A stretch of 64,000 bases of DNA. Source: Bordetella parapertussis. GTDB taxonomy: Bacteria; Pseudomonadota; Gammaproteobacteria; Burkholderiales; Burkholderiaceae_C. The DNA lies in the NCBI GenBank assembly GCA_945878355.1, contig CAMCTC010000002.1:58865-122864 (forward strand), in the 5' to 3' direction. Position 1 is the stretch's first letter. Each line of letters opens with the position of its first letter. Below are positions 1-8,861 of this stretch, one piece after another. The position numbers were made by a program, and so were the translations under genes. The notes under the pieces were generated by a model. That model saw only the letters and a program-made list of their open reading frames with translations, was not told the origin of the DNA and did no database searches.

Positions 1-63
1 CAGGCTGTCGCCGCCGTGGCCGACGCGATGCGCGAGCTCGGCCTGACCCGCCAGGCCGCTTGA
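1..63 (+). CDS. C-terminal end of an unidentified protein (partial)
   Basis: An open frame enters from the left edge and ends at a TGA 16 bases before the next ATG. The last residues read AVADAMRELGLTRQAA, an amphipathic alanine-rich tail typical of many enzymes and not diagnostic of any family. The close spacing to the glutamine-synthetase-like gene suggests it is the preceding member of the same operon. I do not recognise the product. Confidence 0.55.
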   Translation, partial: QAVAAVADAMRELGLTRQAA

Positions 64-79
64 CCCTCCAGGAGCACGC

Positions 80-1459
80 ATGGCCCGCAAGACATCTCCC
101 GAACATCCGGCGATCACCGCGCTGCGCCAGTCCGGCGCCAATAAGGTCAAGGTCGCTTGCAGCGACATCGACGGCATCCTGCGCGGCAAGTACCTGCACA
201 AGGACAAGTTCTTCGGCGCCGCCGAGCCTTACCCTCAGGGCGGCTTCGGTTTCTGCGATGTGGTGTTCGGCTGGGACTCGTCGGACCAGTGCTACGACAA
301 CGCCCAGGTCACCGGCTGGCAGCATGGATTCCCGGACGCGCTGGCACGGGTCGACTTGGCGACCGCGCGCCGCGTGCCCTGGGACGACCAGGTGCCGTTC
401 TTCCTCGGCGACTTCGTCAACGCCGACGGCTCGCCTTACGCGGTGTGCCCGCGGCAAACGCTCAAGCGGGTGCTCAAGCGTGCCGAGAAGCTGGGCTTGC
501 TGCCGATGGCCGGGATGGAGTTCGAGTGGTTCAACTTCGCCGAGACGCCGCAGAGCTGGGCCGACAAGCGCGGCGTCGGCCCGACCAGTCTGACGCCAGG
601 GATGTTCGGCTACTCGCTGCTGCGCATGGCCGACAACAAACCCTTCTTCAACGCGCTGATGGACGAGATGCTGGCCTTCGGCGTGCCGATCGAGGGCCTG
701 CACACCGAGACCGGCCCCGGTGTTTACGAGGTTGCGATCACGTTCAGCGAGGCGCTGGAGGCGGCCGACCGGGCGATCCTGTTCAAGACCGGCGCCAAGG
801 AGATCGGCAAACGCTTCGGCATCATGCCCAGCTTCATGGCCAAGTGGAACCAGGCCTTGCCGGGCTGCTCGGGCCACATCCACCAGAGCCTGAGCGACGG
901 CAAGAAAAACGTCTTCCACGACGCCAAACGGCCGAACGCGATGAGCACGGTGTTCGAGAGCTACCTCGCCGGCCAGGTCGCCTGCCTGATGGAGTTCGCG
1001 CCGATGTTCTGGCCCACCGTCAACAGCTACAAACGCCTGGTCGACGGTTTCTGGGCACCGGTCAAGCCGACCTGGGGGCTGGACAACCGCACGGCCAGCT
1101 TCCGCGTGATCGCCGGGTCGCCCAAATCCACCCGGCTCGAGACCCGCTGCCCTGGCGCCGACGTCAACCCCTACCTGGCGATGGCCGCGGTGATCGCCGC
1201 CGGTCTGCACGGCGTCGAGCAAGGCCTGAAGCTGACGACGCCGCCGATCACCGGCACCAACCAGGGGGCAGAGAACACACCGCGCGCACCGCGCTCGCTG
1301 ATTCAAAGCACGCAGAACTTCAAGGTCTCGACGATCGCCCGCGACTGGTTCGGCGACACCTTCGTCGACCACTTCGCAGCGACCCGCGAGTGGGAACACC
1401 GCCAGTGGCAGGATGCGGTGACCGACTGGGAGCTCAAGCGCTATCTTGAGATCATCTGA
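80..1459 (+). CDS. Glutamine synthetase family gamma-glutamyl-amine ligase
   Basis: A 459-residue protein of the glutamine synthetase fold, about the usual length of the PuuA/GlnA-like branch. Visible family features are the N-terminal beta-grasp region (CSDIDGILRGKYL, residues about 27-39), the nucleotide-binding GCSGHIHQSL segment and the arginine-rich DNRTASFRVI stretch near the C-terminal half. Relatives ATP-dependently join glutamate to an amine rather than ammonia. The ATG has an AGGAG six bases upstream. The following genes (dehydrogenases plus a gamma-glutamyl hydrolase) argue for a catabolic gamma-glutamylation role rather than nitrogen assimilation. The amine is not determined by the sequence; an amino alcohol such as ethanolamine is my inference from the alcohol dehydrogenase next door. 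Confidence 0.85.
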   Translation: MARKTSPEHPAITALRQSGANKVKVACSDIDGILRGKYLHKDKFFGAAEPYPQGGFGFCDVVFGWDSSDQCYDNAQVTGWQHGFPDALARVDLATARRVPWDDQVPFFLGDFVNADGSPYAVCPRQTLKRVLKRAEKLGLLPMAGMEFEWFNFAETPQSWADKRGVGPTSLTPGMFGYSLLRMADNKPFFNALMDEMLAFGVPIEGLHTETGPGVYEVAITFSEALEAADRAILFKTGAKEIGKRFGIMPSFMAKWNQALPGCSGHIHQSLSDGKKNVFHDAKRPNAMSTVFESYLAGQVACLMEFAPMFWPTVNSYKRLVDGFWAPVKPTWGLDNRTASFRVIAGSPKSTRLETRCPGADVNPYLAMAAVIAAGLHGVEQGLKLTTPPITGTNQGAENTPRAPRSLIQSTQNFKVSTIARDWFGDTFVDHFAATREWEHRQWQDAVTDWELKRYLEII

Positions 1460-1506
1460 AGCCGGCCCGCGACAGCATCCCTTGAAGACCTTCCTGTGAA
1501 CACCCC

Positions 1507-2640
1507 ATGAACATCCAGCGCTTCGCTTTCCCCACTGCGATCCACTTCGGCGCCGGCGCGCGCAAGCTGGTCGCCGCCCACCTGCTCGAACTCGGCTTCA
1601 AACGCCCACTGATCGTCACCGACCGGGCGCTGGCTGCGCTGCCGGTAGCAGCAGAGTTCAAGTCTCAGCTCGCTGGCCTGAACGTCGCGGTCTTCGACGG
1701 TGTGTTCGGCAACCCGAGCTGCGCGCAGGTGATGGCCGGTGCAGCGGCGTTCAAGACCCATCACGCAGACTGCGTGATCGGCTTCGGCGGCGGCGCGGCG
1801 CTAGACGTGTCGAAAGTGGTCGCGCTGATGGCGGTGCACGACGGCGACGTACTCGAGTACGTCTGGGACCACCCTGCGGTGCGGCCCATCGTCAACCCGC
1901 TGCCTTACCTGGTCGCACTGCCCACCACCTCGGGCACCGGCTCGGAGGTCGGCCGCTCGTCGGTGGTCAGCGAGAACGACAGCCACCACAAGCGCACCGT
2001 GTTCAGCGCCAAGCTGCTGGCCAGTGCGGTGTTTGCCGACCCTGAGCTGACGCTGGCGCTGCCCGCCGCAGTGACCGCGGCCACCGGCATGGACGCCTTG
2101 ACGCACAACATCGAGAGCTATCTCTCGCCGGCCTACCACCCGCTGTGCGACGGCATCGCGCTCGAAGGCTTGCGCATCGGCGCGCGCGCGCTGGTGACTG
2201 CGGTCAACGAGCCCGGCAATCTGCAAGCCCGAACCGACATGATGATGAGCTCGATGATGGGGGCGATCGCGTTCCAGAAAGACCTGGGATCGGTCCACGC
2301 CTGCGCCCACGCACTGGGCGCCGTCTGCGACATGCACCACGGCCTGGCCAACGCGCTGATGATCGAGCCGGTTCTGGCCTGGAACTTCGAGGCCGTGCCG
2401 GCCAAATTCGACGAGCTCGCCCATGTCGCCGGCTTGAGCGGCGGCGGCTTCGCGCTGCTGGCCTGGCTCAAACAGCTCAAACAGCAGATCGGCATCCACG
2501 GCGGCCTGGCCGCACGCGGCGTGACGCCAGCGATGTTGCCGCGCCTGGTGCCGCTGGCGGTGACGGACTTCACCGGCCAGACCAACCCGCGACCCGCGAC
2601 CGCGGCAGACTACGAGCGCTTGTTCCTGGAGGCGATGTGA
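1507..2640 (+). CDS. Iron-containing alcohol dehydrogenase
   Basis: A 377-residue group III (iron-dependent) alcohol dehydrogenase. The N-terminal half has the NAD-binding GFGGGAALDVSKVVAL segment and LPTTSGTGSEV. The C-terminal half holds metal-ligand histidines in VHACAHALG and CDMHHGLANALM. The family oxidises primary alcohols with NAD(P). It sits between the ligase and the hydrolase and its stop overlaps the next start (GTGA), so it is translated with them. In the classical putrescine route this step is an FAD-dependent oxidase (PuuB), so an alcohol dehydrogenase here points to an alcohol-bearing gamma-glutamyl substrate. That reading is inference. Confidence 0.88.
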   Translation: MNIQRFAFPTAIHFGAGARKLVAAHLLELGFKRPLIVTDRALAALPVAAEFKSQLAGLNVAVFDGVFGNPSCAQVMAGAAAFKTHHADCVIGFGGGAALDVSKVVALMAVHDGDVLEYVWDHPAVRPIVNPLPYLVALPTTSGTGSEVGRSSVVSENDSHHKRTVFSAKLLASAVFADPELTLALPAAVTAATGMDALTHNIESYLSPAYHPLCDGIALEGLRIGARALVTAVNEPGNLQARTDMMMSSMMGAIAFQKDLGSVHACAHALGAVCDMHHGLANALMIEPVLAWNFEAVPAKFDELAHVAGLSGGGFALLAWLKQLKQQIGIHGGLAARGVTPAMLPRLVPLAVTDFTGQTNPRPATAADYERLFLEAM

Positions 2641-3482
2641 ACGCGCCCGACAAAGCCACCAGCGCAAGGCCGCTGCTGATCGGCGTCTCGGCGCGGATCT
2701 ACTACCCCGGCACACCCGGCATCAAGGTCAGCGGCGTCTGGACCAAGACGCTGCACTACCTGGAGCAATCGGTCGCGCATTGGGTGATGTCCGGCGGCGC
2801 CATGGCGGTGATGGTGCCGGCGGTAGACGCCGAGAGCGTCGTCAGGCGATCGGACATCCGGCTTGACGATTACGCCGCAGCACTCGACGGCCTGGTGCTG
2901 CAAGGCGGCAACGATGTCGCGCCTGAGAGCTATGGCGAGACACCGCAGCACGTCGACTGGCACGGCGATCGCATCCGCGACCGCTACGAACTCGAGCTGA
3001 TCGAGGCATTCGTCAAGGCCGGCAAGCCGGTGTTCGGTGTCTGCCGGGGTTTCCAGCTGATCAACGTGATGTATGGCGGCACGCTGCTGCAAGACATCGC
3101 GACGCAGCGACCGGCCTCGAAGTCACACCGCGACGTGTCGATCTACGAGCGCCATGTCCACCCAGTCGACCTGGTGCCAGGCACCCGGCTGGCAGCGCTC
3201 TACCCCGGGGTGAGCCAAGTCGTCACCAACAGCATCCACCACCAGGGCATCAAAGATCTGGCGCCTGGCTTCATCGTCGAGGCGCGCTGCCCAGAGGACG
3301 GGATGATTGAGGCGATCCGCAAGCCGGGGTCTGGCTATGTCGCTGCCGTGCAGTGGCACCCGGAGTTCCACGACGCGCAAGCGCTGGGCACCTTCGACGA
3401 CGCGCCGATGCTGCGCGATTTCCTCGCCGCGGCGCAGCTTGCGCGCAGCGGCGCCGCAACAGCCCACCTGATCTCACCATGA
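2637..3482 (+). CDS. Gamma-glutamyl-gamma-aminobutyrate hydrolase family protein (PuuD-like)
   Basis: A class I glutamine-amidotransferase-fold hydrolase of 281 residues. It carries the nucleophile motif FGVCRGFQL and the catalytic histidine motif QWHPEF, as in PuuD, which releases glutamate from gamma-glutamyl compounds. I chose the GTG at 2637 because it overlaps the dehydrogenase stop by four bases, has GGAGG just upstream, and gives an N-terminus (NAPDKATSARPLLIGVSA) normal for the family. The end overlaps the aldehyde dehydrogenase start as ATGA. It would free the product amino acid and regenerate glutamate at the end of the pathway. Confidence 0.85.
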   Translation: MNAPDKATSARPLLIGVSARIYYPGTPGIKVSGVWTKTLHYLEQSVAHWVMSGGAMAVMVPAVDAESVVRRSDIRLDDYAAALDGLVLQGGNDVAPESYGETPQHVDWHGDRIRDRYELELIEAFVKAGKPVFGVCRGFQLINVMYGGTLLQDIATQRPASKSHRDVSIYERHVHPVDLVPGTRLAALYPGVSQVVTNSIHHQGIKDLAPGFIVEARCPEDGMIEAIRKPGSGYVAAVQWHPEFHDAQALGTFDDAPMLRDFLAAAQLARSGAATAHLISP

Positions 3483-4852
3483 CCCAGCTGCAGATCCACA
3501 ACCCCGCCACTGGCGCGGTGATCACCGAGTTGCGCTGCGATGACGACGCCAGCGTGGCGGCCAAGACCGCCGCAGCGCGCGCCGCGCAGCCGGCCTGGCA
3601 GCGCGTGCCGATGGCCGACAAGCTGGCGATGGTCCAGCGCTTTCGGGCGATGCTGAGCGCAGAGCTAGAGACCCTGGCGGCCACGCTGACCCAGGAGGTT
3701 GGCAAGCCGATCTCGCAGTCGCGCAACGAGCTCAACGGCCTGCTGCCGCGGATCGACTTCTTCCTCGAACAGGCCGAGGCCGCAGTCCGCGACCAGCATG
3801 TGTTCGATGACGGCGGCATGCACGAGCAGATCAGCCACATCCCGCTCGGCGTGGTGGCCAACATCTCGGCCTGGAACTACCCATATTTCGTCGGCTGCAA
3901 CGTGATCCTGCCAGCACTGCTGACCGGCAACACCGTGCTGTACAAGCCCTCTGAACACGCCACGCTGAGCGGCCTGCACATCACTCGGCTGCTGCACGCC
4001 AGCGGCGTGCCGGCCGACGCGCTGCAATGCCTGGTCGGCGCAGGCGCGGTCGGCACCGCATTGACCCGGCAGCGCGTCGACGGCGTGTTCTTCACCGGCA
4101 GCCATGCCACCGGCGCACGCATTGCCGCGCTGGTCGCGCCGCGCATGGTCAAGCTCCAACTCGAGCTCGGCGGCAAAGACCCGAGCTATGTGCGCGCCGA
4201 CGCCGATCCCCGGGCCGCTGCCGAAAGCCTGGCCGACGGCGCGATGTACAACACCGGCCAGAGCTGCTGCTCGGTCGAGCGAATCTATGTTCACGCCTCG
4301 GTCCACGACGCTTTCGTCGGCCACTTCCTGGCCGCTGTGGCGGCGCTGCGCATCGGCGACACTATGGACCCAGCGACCTCCGTCGGCGCGCTGACCCGCG
4401 CGCCGCAGCTCGACCTGTTGCAGGCCCAGGTCGACGAGGCGCTGGCGCTGGGTGCCACGCTGCGCTGTGGCGGCCACCGCCTGCCGGGGCCAGGTAACTG
4501 GTTCGAGCCCACGGTGCTGACCGAGGTCGACCACCGCATGGCGCTGATGCGCGAAGAGAGCTTCGGCCCGATCATCGGCATCCAGCAGGTCGGCAGCGAC
4601 GACGAAGCGGTCGCGCTGATGAACGACAGCCGCTACGGCCTGACCGCTGGCGTCTACAGCCGCGATGAGGCCAGGTCGCGCGAATTGCTCGACCGGGTCA
4701 ACGCCGGCAGCGTTTACTGGAACTGCTGCGACCGGGTCAGCCCACGCCTGCCCTGGTCTGGCCAGGGCGACTCGGGCATCGGACTGACCTTGTCGACTGC
4801 TGGCATCCAGACTTTCACCCGGCCCAAGGCCTGGCATCTGCGCCAGCCCTGA
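3479..4852 (+). CDS. NAD(P)-dependent aldehyde dehydrogenase
   Basis: A 457-residue aldehyde dehydrogenase. The general-base region reads LQLELGGKDPSYV and the catalytic cysteine lies in NTGQSCCSVER; the FFTGSHATGARIA cofactor loop is also clear. The start at 3479 is the ATG overlapping the hydrolase stop (ATGA); any longer reading would run through the preceding gene. In this operon it should oxidise the gamma-glutamyl aldehyde made by the alcohol dehydrogenase to the acid, the role of PuuC in putrescine breakdown. The substrate is inferred from context only. Confidence 0.9.
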   Translation: MTQLQIHNPATGAVITELRCDDDASVAAKTAAARAAQPAWQRVPMADKLAMVQRFRAMLSAELETLAATLTQEVGKPISQSRNELNGLLPRIDFFLEQAEAAVRDQHVFDDGGMHEQISHIPLGVVANISAWNYPYFVGCNVILPALLTGNTVLYKPSEHATLSGLHITRLLHASGVPADALQCLVGAGAVGTALTRQRVDGVFFTGSHATGARIAALVAPRMVKLQLELGGKDPSYVRADADPRAAAESLADGAMYNTGQSCCSVERIYVHASVHDAFVGHFLAAVAALRIGDTMDPATSVGALTRAPQLDLLQAQVDEALALGATLRCGGHRLPGPGNWFEPTVLTEVDHRMALMREESFGPIIGIQQVGSDDEAVALMNDSRYGLTAGVYSRDEARSRELLDRVNAGSVYWNCCDRVSPRLPWSGQGDSGIGLTLSTAGIQTFTRPKAWHLRQP

Positions 4853-4863
4853 ACCAGAACGCG

Positions 4864-5544
4864 ATGCCCGGCAGGCTCAGGCTCACGCTGTTCGACCTCG
4901 ACCACACGCTGCTCGAGGGCGACAGCGATGTGTTGTGGTGCGATTTCCTGATCGATCAGGGACGGCTGGACCGCGCGACCTTTGAGCCCCGCAACGCCGA
5001 GATGGCGCGCCAGTACCGCGCCGGCAAGGTCAGCACCCAGGCGTTTTGCGACTTCTATGTCGCCACACTGGCCGGCCACAGCGCGAAGGATTGGGACCCG
5101 CTGCGACGCAAGTTCCTTGACACGGTGGTCGCGCCACGCATCCCGCCAGCGGCCCACGCGCTGGTGCAGCGCCACCGCGACGCCGGCGATCTGATCTTGC
5201 TGACCACCGCGACCAACCGCTTCCTGACCGCGCTGACCGCAGCGCACCTGGGGCTGCCCCACCTGATCGCCACCGAGTGCGAGACCGACGCCGACGGACG
5301 CTTCACCGGACGCACCACCGGCACCCTCAACATGCGAGAGGGCAAGGTGCTGCGGCTGCAGCAATGGCTGGCGGCGCGACAGATCGAGTTGCTGGACTGC
5401 GAGTCCACGCTGTACAGCGACTCGATCAACGACTTGCCGCTGCTCCAAGCGGTGGGCAAGCCGGTCGCGGTGAACCCGGACGATCGCCTGCTGGCCCATG
5501 CGCTGGCGCAGGGCTGGCCGGTGCTGCAACTGCGCGCAGGCTGA
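4864..5544 (+). CDS. HAD-superfamily (subfamily IB) phosphatase
   Basis: A 226-residue HAD-IB hydrolase with all four motifs: FDLDHTLLEG near the N-terminus (the two catalytic aspartates), LLTTATNRF (motif II threonine), GKVLRL (motif III lysine) and YSDSINDLPLL (motif IV acidic pair). Relatives include phosphoserine phosphatase and phospholipid or phosphocholine phosphatases; the sequence does not decide the substrate. It starts 11 bases after the aldehyde dehydrogenase stop, so it is probably cotranscribed. If the operon uses phospholipid-derived amines, a head-group phosphatase would fit, but that is speculation. Confidence 0.85.
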   Translation: MPGRLRLTLFDLDHTLLEGDSDVLWCDFLIDQGRLDRATFEPRNAEMARQYRAGKVSTQAFCDFYVATLAGHSAKDWDPLRRKFLDTVVAPRIPPAAHALVQRHRDAGDLILLTTATNRFLTALTAAHLGLPHLIATECETDADGRFTGRTTGTLNMREGKVLRLQQWLAARQIELLDCESTLYSDSINDLPLLQAVGKPVAVNPDDRLLAHALAQGWPVLQLRAG

Positions 5545-5725
5545 AAACCAATACACTTCAGCCCCGCGCCGGGTTCCGGCGCTGCCCGCAGCCCCTGGAT
5601 CCACACCATGTTCCGCTGTGTCTCGACGGCGCTGATGCGCCTGCTGTCCACGCTGAGCTTGGGCTGGGTCTTGGACCCAGCCACGCAGACCTGAAACCAG
5701 CGCTGACGCCACCGAGACCCACCCG

Positions 5726-7078
5726 ATGAGCAAGAAAGTCTATATCCGCAGCTTCGGCTGCCAGATGAACGAATACGACGCCGGCAAGATGGCCGACGTG
5801 ATGCGCGCAGCCGAAGGCTATGAGCCCACGGCCGACCCCGAGCAAGCCGACCTGATCCTGTTCAACACCTGCTCGGTGCGCGAGAAGGCACAGGAAAAAG
5901 TCTTCTCAGACCTGGGCCGGGTCAAACACCTGAAAGCCAAGGGCGTTTTGATCGGTGTCGGCGGCTGTGTCGCGAGCCAGGAGGGCGCGGCCATCCTCGA
6001 CCGCGCGCCCTATGTCGACGTGGTGTTCGGACCGCAGACCCTGCACCGGCTGCCGCAGTTGCTAGAGCGCCGCCAGTCGCTGGGCCGGGCACAGGTCGAC
6101 ATCAGCTTCCCAGAGATCGAGAAGTTCGACCACCTGCCGCCGGCCAAGGTCGACGGCGCATCGGCCTTTGTGTCGATCATGGAGGGCTGCTCGAAGTACT
6201 GCTCATACTGCGTCGTGCCCTACACCAGGGGCGAGGAGGTGAGCCGGCCCTTCGAGGACGTGCTGGTCGAGATCGCCGGACTCGCCGACCAGGGCGTCAA
6301 GGAGGTCACGCTGCTGGGCCAGAACGTCAACGCCTACCGCGGCAAGATGGGACAGACCGCCGAGATCGCCGACTTCGCGCTGCTGCTCGAGTATGTCCAC
6401 GACATCCCCGGCATTGCGCGCATCCGCTACACCACCAGCCATCCGAATGAATTCACCCAGCGACTGATAGACGCCTACGGCGAACTGCCCAAGCTCGTCA
6501 GCCACCTGCACCTGCCGGTGCAGCACGGCTCGGACCGGATCCTGATGGCGATGAAGCGAGGCTATACCGCGATCGAATACAAGAGCACGATCCGCAAGCT
6601 GCGTGCGGTGCGGCCGCAGCTCAGCCTGTCGTCGGACTTCATCGTCGGCTTCCCAGGCGAGACCGAAGAAGACCATCAAAAAACGCTCAAACTGATCGAA
6701 GACGTCGGCTTCGACGCCAGCTTCAGCTTCGTCTTCAGCCCGCGTCCCGGCACACCGGCAGCCAACCTGCAAGACGACACACCACAAGCGCTCAAACTCA
6801 AGCGGCTGCAGCAGTTGCAGGCCCTTCTCGAAGTCAACGTTCAGCGCATCAGCGCGAGCCGGGTGGGCAAGACACAAACCATCCTGGTCGAGGGCCCCAG
6901 TCGCAAGAGCGCTGCCGAGTTGATGGGCCGCACCGAATGCAACCGCATCGTCAACTTCGACGGCGGGCCGGCCTCTGACCGTTTGGTGGGCCAGATGCTT
7001 GACCTCGAGATCACCCAAGCGCTGCCACATTCGTTGCGCGGTGCGGTGCTGACCCGCGAGCATGCCGTTGCAAGCTGA
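5726..7078 (+). CDS. miaB: tRNA-2-methylthio-N6-dimethylallyladenosine synthase
   Basis: A 450-residue radical-SAM methylthiotransferase that adds the 2-methylthio group to i6A37 of tRNAs reading UNN codons. The N-terminal UPF0004 domain supplies three cluster cysteines ([28 protein letters not shown]). The radical-SAM cluster is [17 protein letters not shown], and a TRAM RNA-binding domain ends the protein. Length and motif order are complete. A 181-base spacer separates it from the HAD gene, so it probably has its own promoter, although I could not pick one out. Confidence 0.97.
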   Translation: MSKKVYIRSFGCQMNEYDAGKMADVMRAAEGYEPTADPEQADLILFNTCSVREKAQEKVFSDLGRVKHLKAKGVLIGVGGCVASQEGAAILDRAPYVDVVFGPQTLHRLPQLLERRQSLGRAQVDISFPEIEKFDHLPPAKVDGASAFVSIMEGCSKYCSYCVVPYTRGEEVSRPFEDVLVEIAGLADQGVKEVTLLGQNVNAYRGKMGQTAEIADFALLLEYVHDIPGIARIRYTTSHPNEFTQRLIDAYGELPKLVSHLHLPVQHGSDRILMAMKRGYTAIEYKSTIRKLRAVRPQLSLSSDFIVGFPGETEEDHQKTLKLIEDVGFDASFSFVFSPRPGTPAANLQDDTPQALKLKRLQQLQALLEVNVQRISASRVGKTQTILVEGPSRKSAAELMGRTECNRIVNFDGGPASDRLVGQMLDLEITQALPHSLRGAVLTREHAVAS

Positions 7079-7121
7079 GATTCAGCCGAATCTGCGGATC
7101 AAGGACCCGCCAACCTGAAAC

Positions 7122-7394
7122 TCAGCGGCGCCACCCGCGCCACCACAGCGTCAACGCGGCGACCAGCACCATCGAGGCGTAAGTGGCCATCCGGCCATCT
7201 CGACCCAGCAAGACCAGTCCGGCGACCAGCACCACAGCGCAGCTGCAGGCAGTCCAGATCGCCAGTCCGAGCCATCGCGCGGCCCGCAGCTCGCGCCGCC
7301 ACAAGAGCTTGGCCAGCGTCGGCGCGATCAAGCCCATGCCAAGCGCAGGGGCGAAGAGATTGGCCAGGTGCCAGAACGCGTCGACAGAATCCAT
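7122..7394 (-). CDS. Small hypothetical membrane protein
   Basis: A 90-residue hydrophobic protein with three probable membrane spans (around LFAPALGMGLIAPTLAKLL, IWTACSCAVVLVAGLVLL and ASMVLVAALTLWW) separated by arginine-rich loops, and a basic C-terminus (WRGWRR). It lies convergent with miaB and divergent from hemA. I chose the ATG giving MDSVDAFWHLANLF; another in-frame ATG lies 16 codons upstream (7442). I do not recognise the family, but the membrane-protein composition on this strand makes a chance frame unlikely. Confidence 0.6.
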   Translation of the reverse strand: MDSVDAFWHLANLFAPALGMGLIAPTLAKLLWRRELRAARWLGLAIWTACSCAVVLVAGLVLLGRDGRMATYASMVLVAALTLWWRGWRR

Positions 7395-7493
7395 GGAGGG
7401 GTGAGCGCTGCCGATCAAGGCGGCAGATTTGACCCAGGTCAAGCCAAGCGGGTGGCGAGAGCCGCACAGCGACTGCTACAAGCTTGCGAATTC

Positions 7494-7499
7494 TATAAT
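7494..7499 (+). promoter_or_regulatory. Perfect -10 hexamer of the hemA promoter
   Basis: TATAAT lies immediately upstream of hemA in an otherwise GC-rich region. No convincing -35 hexamer is found 16-18 bases upstream. Transcription would start about seven bases downstream, which is the A of the hemA ATG at 7506, and no Shine-Dalgarno sequence precedes that ATG. Confidence 0.6.
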
Positions 7500-7505
7500 T
7501 CATCC

Positions 7506-8807
7506 ATGAGTGTGTTCACGCTGGGTTTGAACCATATGACCGCGCCGGTTGATCTGCGCGGTCGTTTTGCGTTTGCCCCCGAACAACTTTCACCGGCGTT
7601 ACGAGGTTTTCGCGAGCGCCTGATGCGGGCACTGCCTGAGGCGGCGCTGCTGTCGACCTGCAACCGCACCGAGCTCTACGTCGCTGCCGAACCGGCTCAG
7701 GTCAACGCGCTGATCAGCCCGGCGATCGACTGGCTCGCGACGCAAGGCGGCGTCAGCAGCGAACAGTTGCGGCAACACACCTATGTGCTCGAGCACCAAC
7801 ACGCAGCACGCCATGCCTTCCGGGTCGCCTCCGGGCTCGACTCGATGGTGTTGGGCGAGCCCCAGATCCTGGGCCAGATGAAGCAAGCGGTGCGCGAAGC
7901 AGATTCCGCCGGAACCTTGGGCACCACCTTGCATCAGCTGTTTCAGCGATCGTTCTCGGTCGCCAAGGATGTGCGCACCTCGACCGAGATTGGCGCGCAC
8001 TCGATCAGCATGGCGGCAGCGTCGGTGCGGCTCGCAGCGCAGCTGTTCGAAGACCTGCGCGACATCCAGGTGTTGTTTGTCGGCGCCGGCGAAATGATCG
8101 AACTGGTGGCGACGCACTTTGCAGCGCGTGCGCCCAAAGGCATCGCGATTGCCAACCGCACCCTCGAACGAGGCGAGAAGCTGGCCGGTCGGTTCGGCGG
8201 CCAGGCCTTGCGCTTGGCCGACCTGCCGCAACGCCTGCATGAGTTCGACGCCATCATCTCCTGCACCGCGAGCAGCCTGCCGATCATCGGCTTGGGCGCC
8301 GTCAAGAGCGCGCTCAAAGCGCGCCGTCATCGGCCGATGTTCATGGTCGACCTGGCAGTGCCGCGCGACATCGAACCCGAAGTCGGCAGCCTGTCGGACA
8401 TCTACCTCTACACCGTTGACGACCTCGCTGCCGTGGTGCAGTCGGCGGGCGAAAAGCGCCAGGCTGCAGTGGCCCAGGCCGAAGCCATCATCGACGCCGG
8501 GGTGCAGAGCTTTGCCCATTGGCTGAACCAGCGCGCCACCGTGCCGTTGATCCAGGCGCTGCAGGCCCAGGCCAATGACTGGCGCACGACCGAGATCGCC
8601 CGCGCCCGCAAGTTGCTGGCCAAAGGGGCCGACATCGACAGCGTGCTCGAGACCCTGTCGCGCGGCCTGACGCAGAAACTGCTGCACGGCACCTTGGCTG
8701 AGTTGCATGCCAGTGACGGCGAGGCCCGGGTGCAGATGGCGCAGACGGTTTCGCGACTGTTCCTGCGCCAGGCACCGCGCAACCCAGCGGCGGGCGACGC
8801 CAGCTAG
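7506..8807 (+). CDS. hemA: Glutamyl-tRNA reductase
   Basis: A 433-residue HemA that reduces glutamyl-tRNA to glutamate-1-semialdehyde, the first step of C5-pathway tetrapyrrole synthesis. The nucleophilic cysteine is in LLSTCNRTELY, the LDSMVLGEPQILGQMK segment is typical, the NADPH domain carries FVGAGEMIEL, and a dimerisation helix region ends the protein. The start MSVFTLGLNHMTAPVDLR fits the family. There is no recognisable ribosome-binding site before it, and a perfect -10 box ends six bases upstream, suggesting leaderless translation. prfA and prmC follow, an arrangement known from other proteobacteria. Confidence 0.97.
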   Translation: MSVFTLGLNHMTAPVDLRGRFAFAPEQLSPALRGFRERLMRALPEAALLSTCNRTELYVAAEPAQVNALISPAIDWLATQGGVSSEQLRQHTYVLEHQHAARHAFRVASGLDSMVLGEPQILGQMKQAVREADSAGTLGTTLHQLFQRSFSVAKDVRTSTEIGAHSISMAAASVRLAAQLFEDLRDIQVLFVGAGEMIELVATHFAARAPKGIAIANRTLERGEKLAGRFGGQALRLADLPQRLHEFDAIISCTASSLPIIGLGAVKSALKARRHRPMFMVDLAVPRDIEPEVGSLSDIYLYTVDDLAAVVQSAGEKRQAAVAQAEAIIDAGVQSFAHWLNQRATVPLIQALQAQANDWRTTEIARARKLLAKGADIDSVLETLSRGLTQKLLHGTLAELHASDGEARVQMAQTVSRLFLRQAPRNPAAGDAS

Positions 8808-8818
8808 CTGCACTGCCG

Positions 8819-8848
8819 GCACGCCCTCGACTCTAGCGTCGGGCGTGC
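8819..8848 (+). terminator. Inverted repeat between hemA and prfA, possible terminator or attenuator
   Basis: Arms GCACGCCC (8819-8826) and GGGCGTGC (8841-8848) are perfectly complementary around a 14-base loop. There is no T-run after the second arm, so an intrinsic terminator is doubtful. It could slow transcription between hemA and prfA or simply be an RNA hairpin. Confidence 0.35.
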
Positions 8849-8861
8849 TGCAATCGCGCCC

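Noticed and set aside
5608..5694. A 28-codon open frame with a hydrophobic middle between the HAD gene and miaB
   Set aside because: No ribosome-binding site, no recognised family and too short to support by composition alone.
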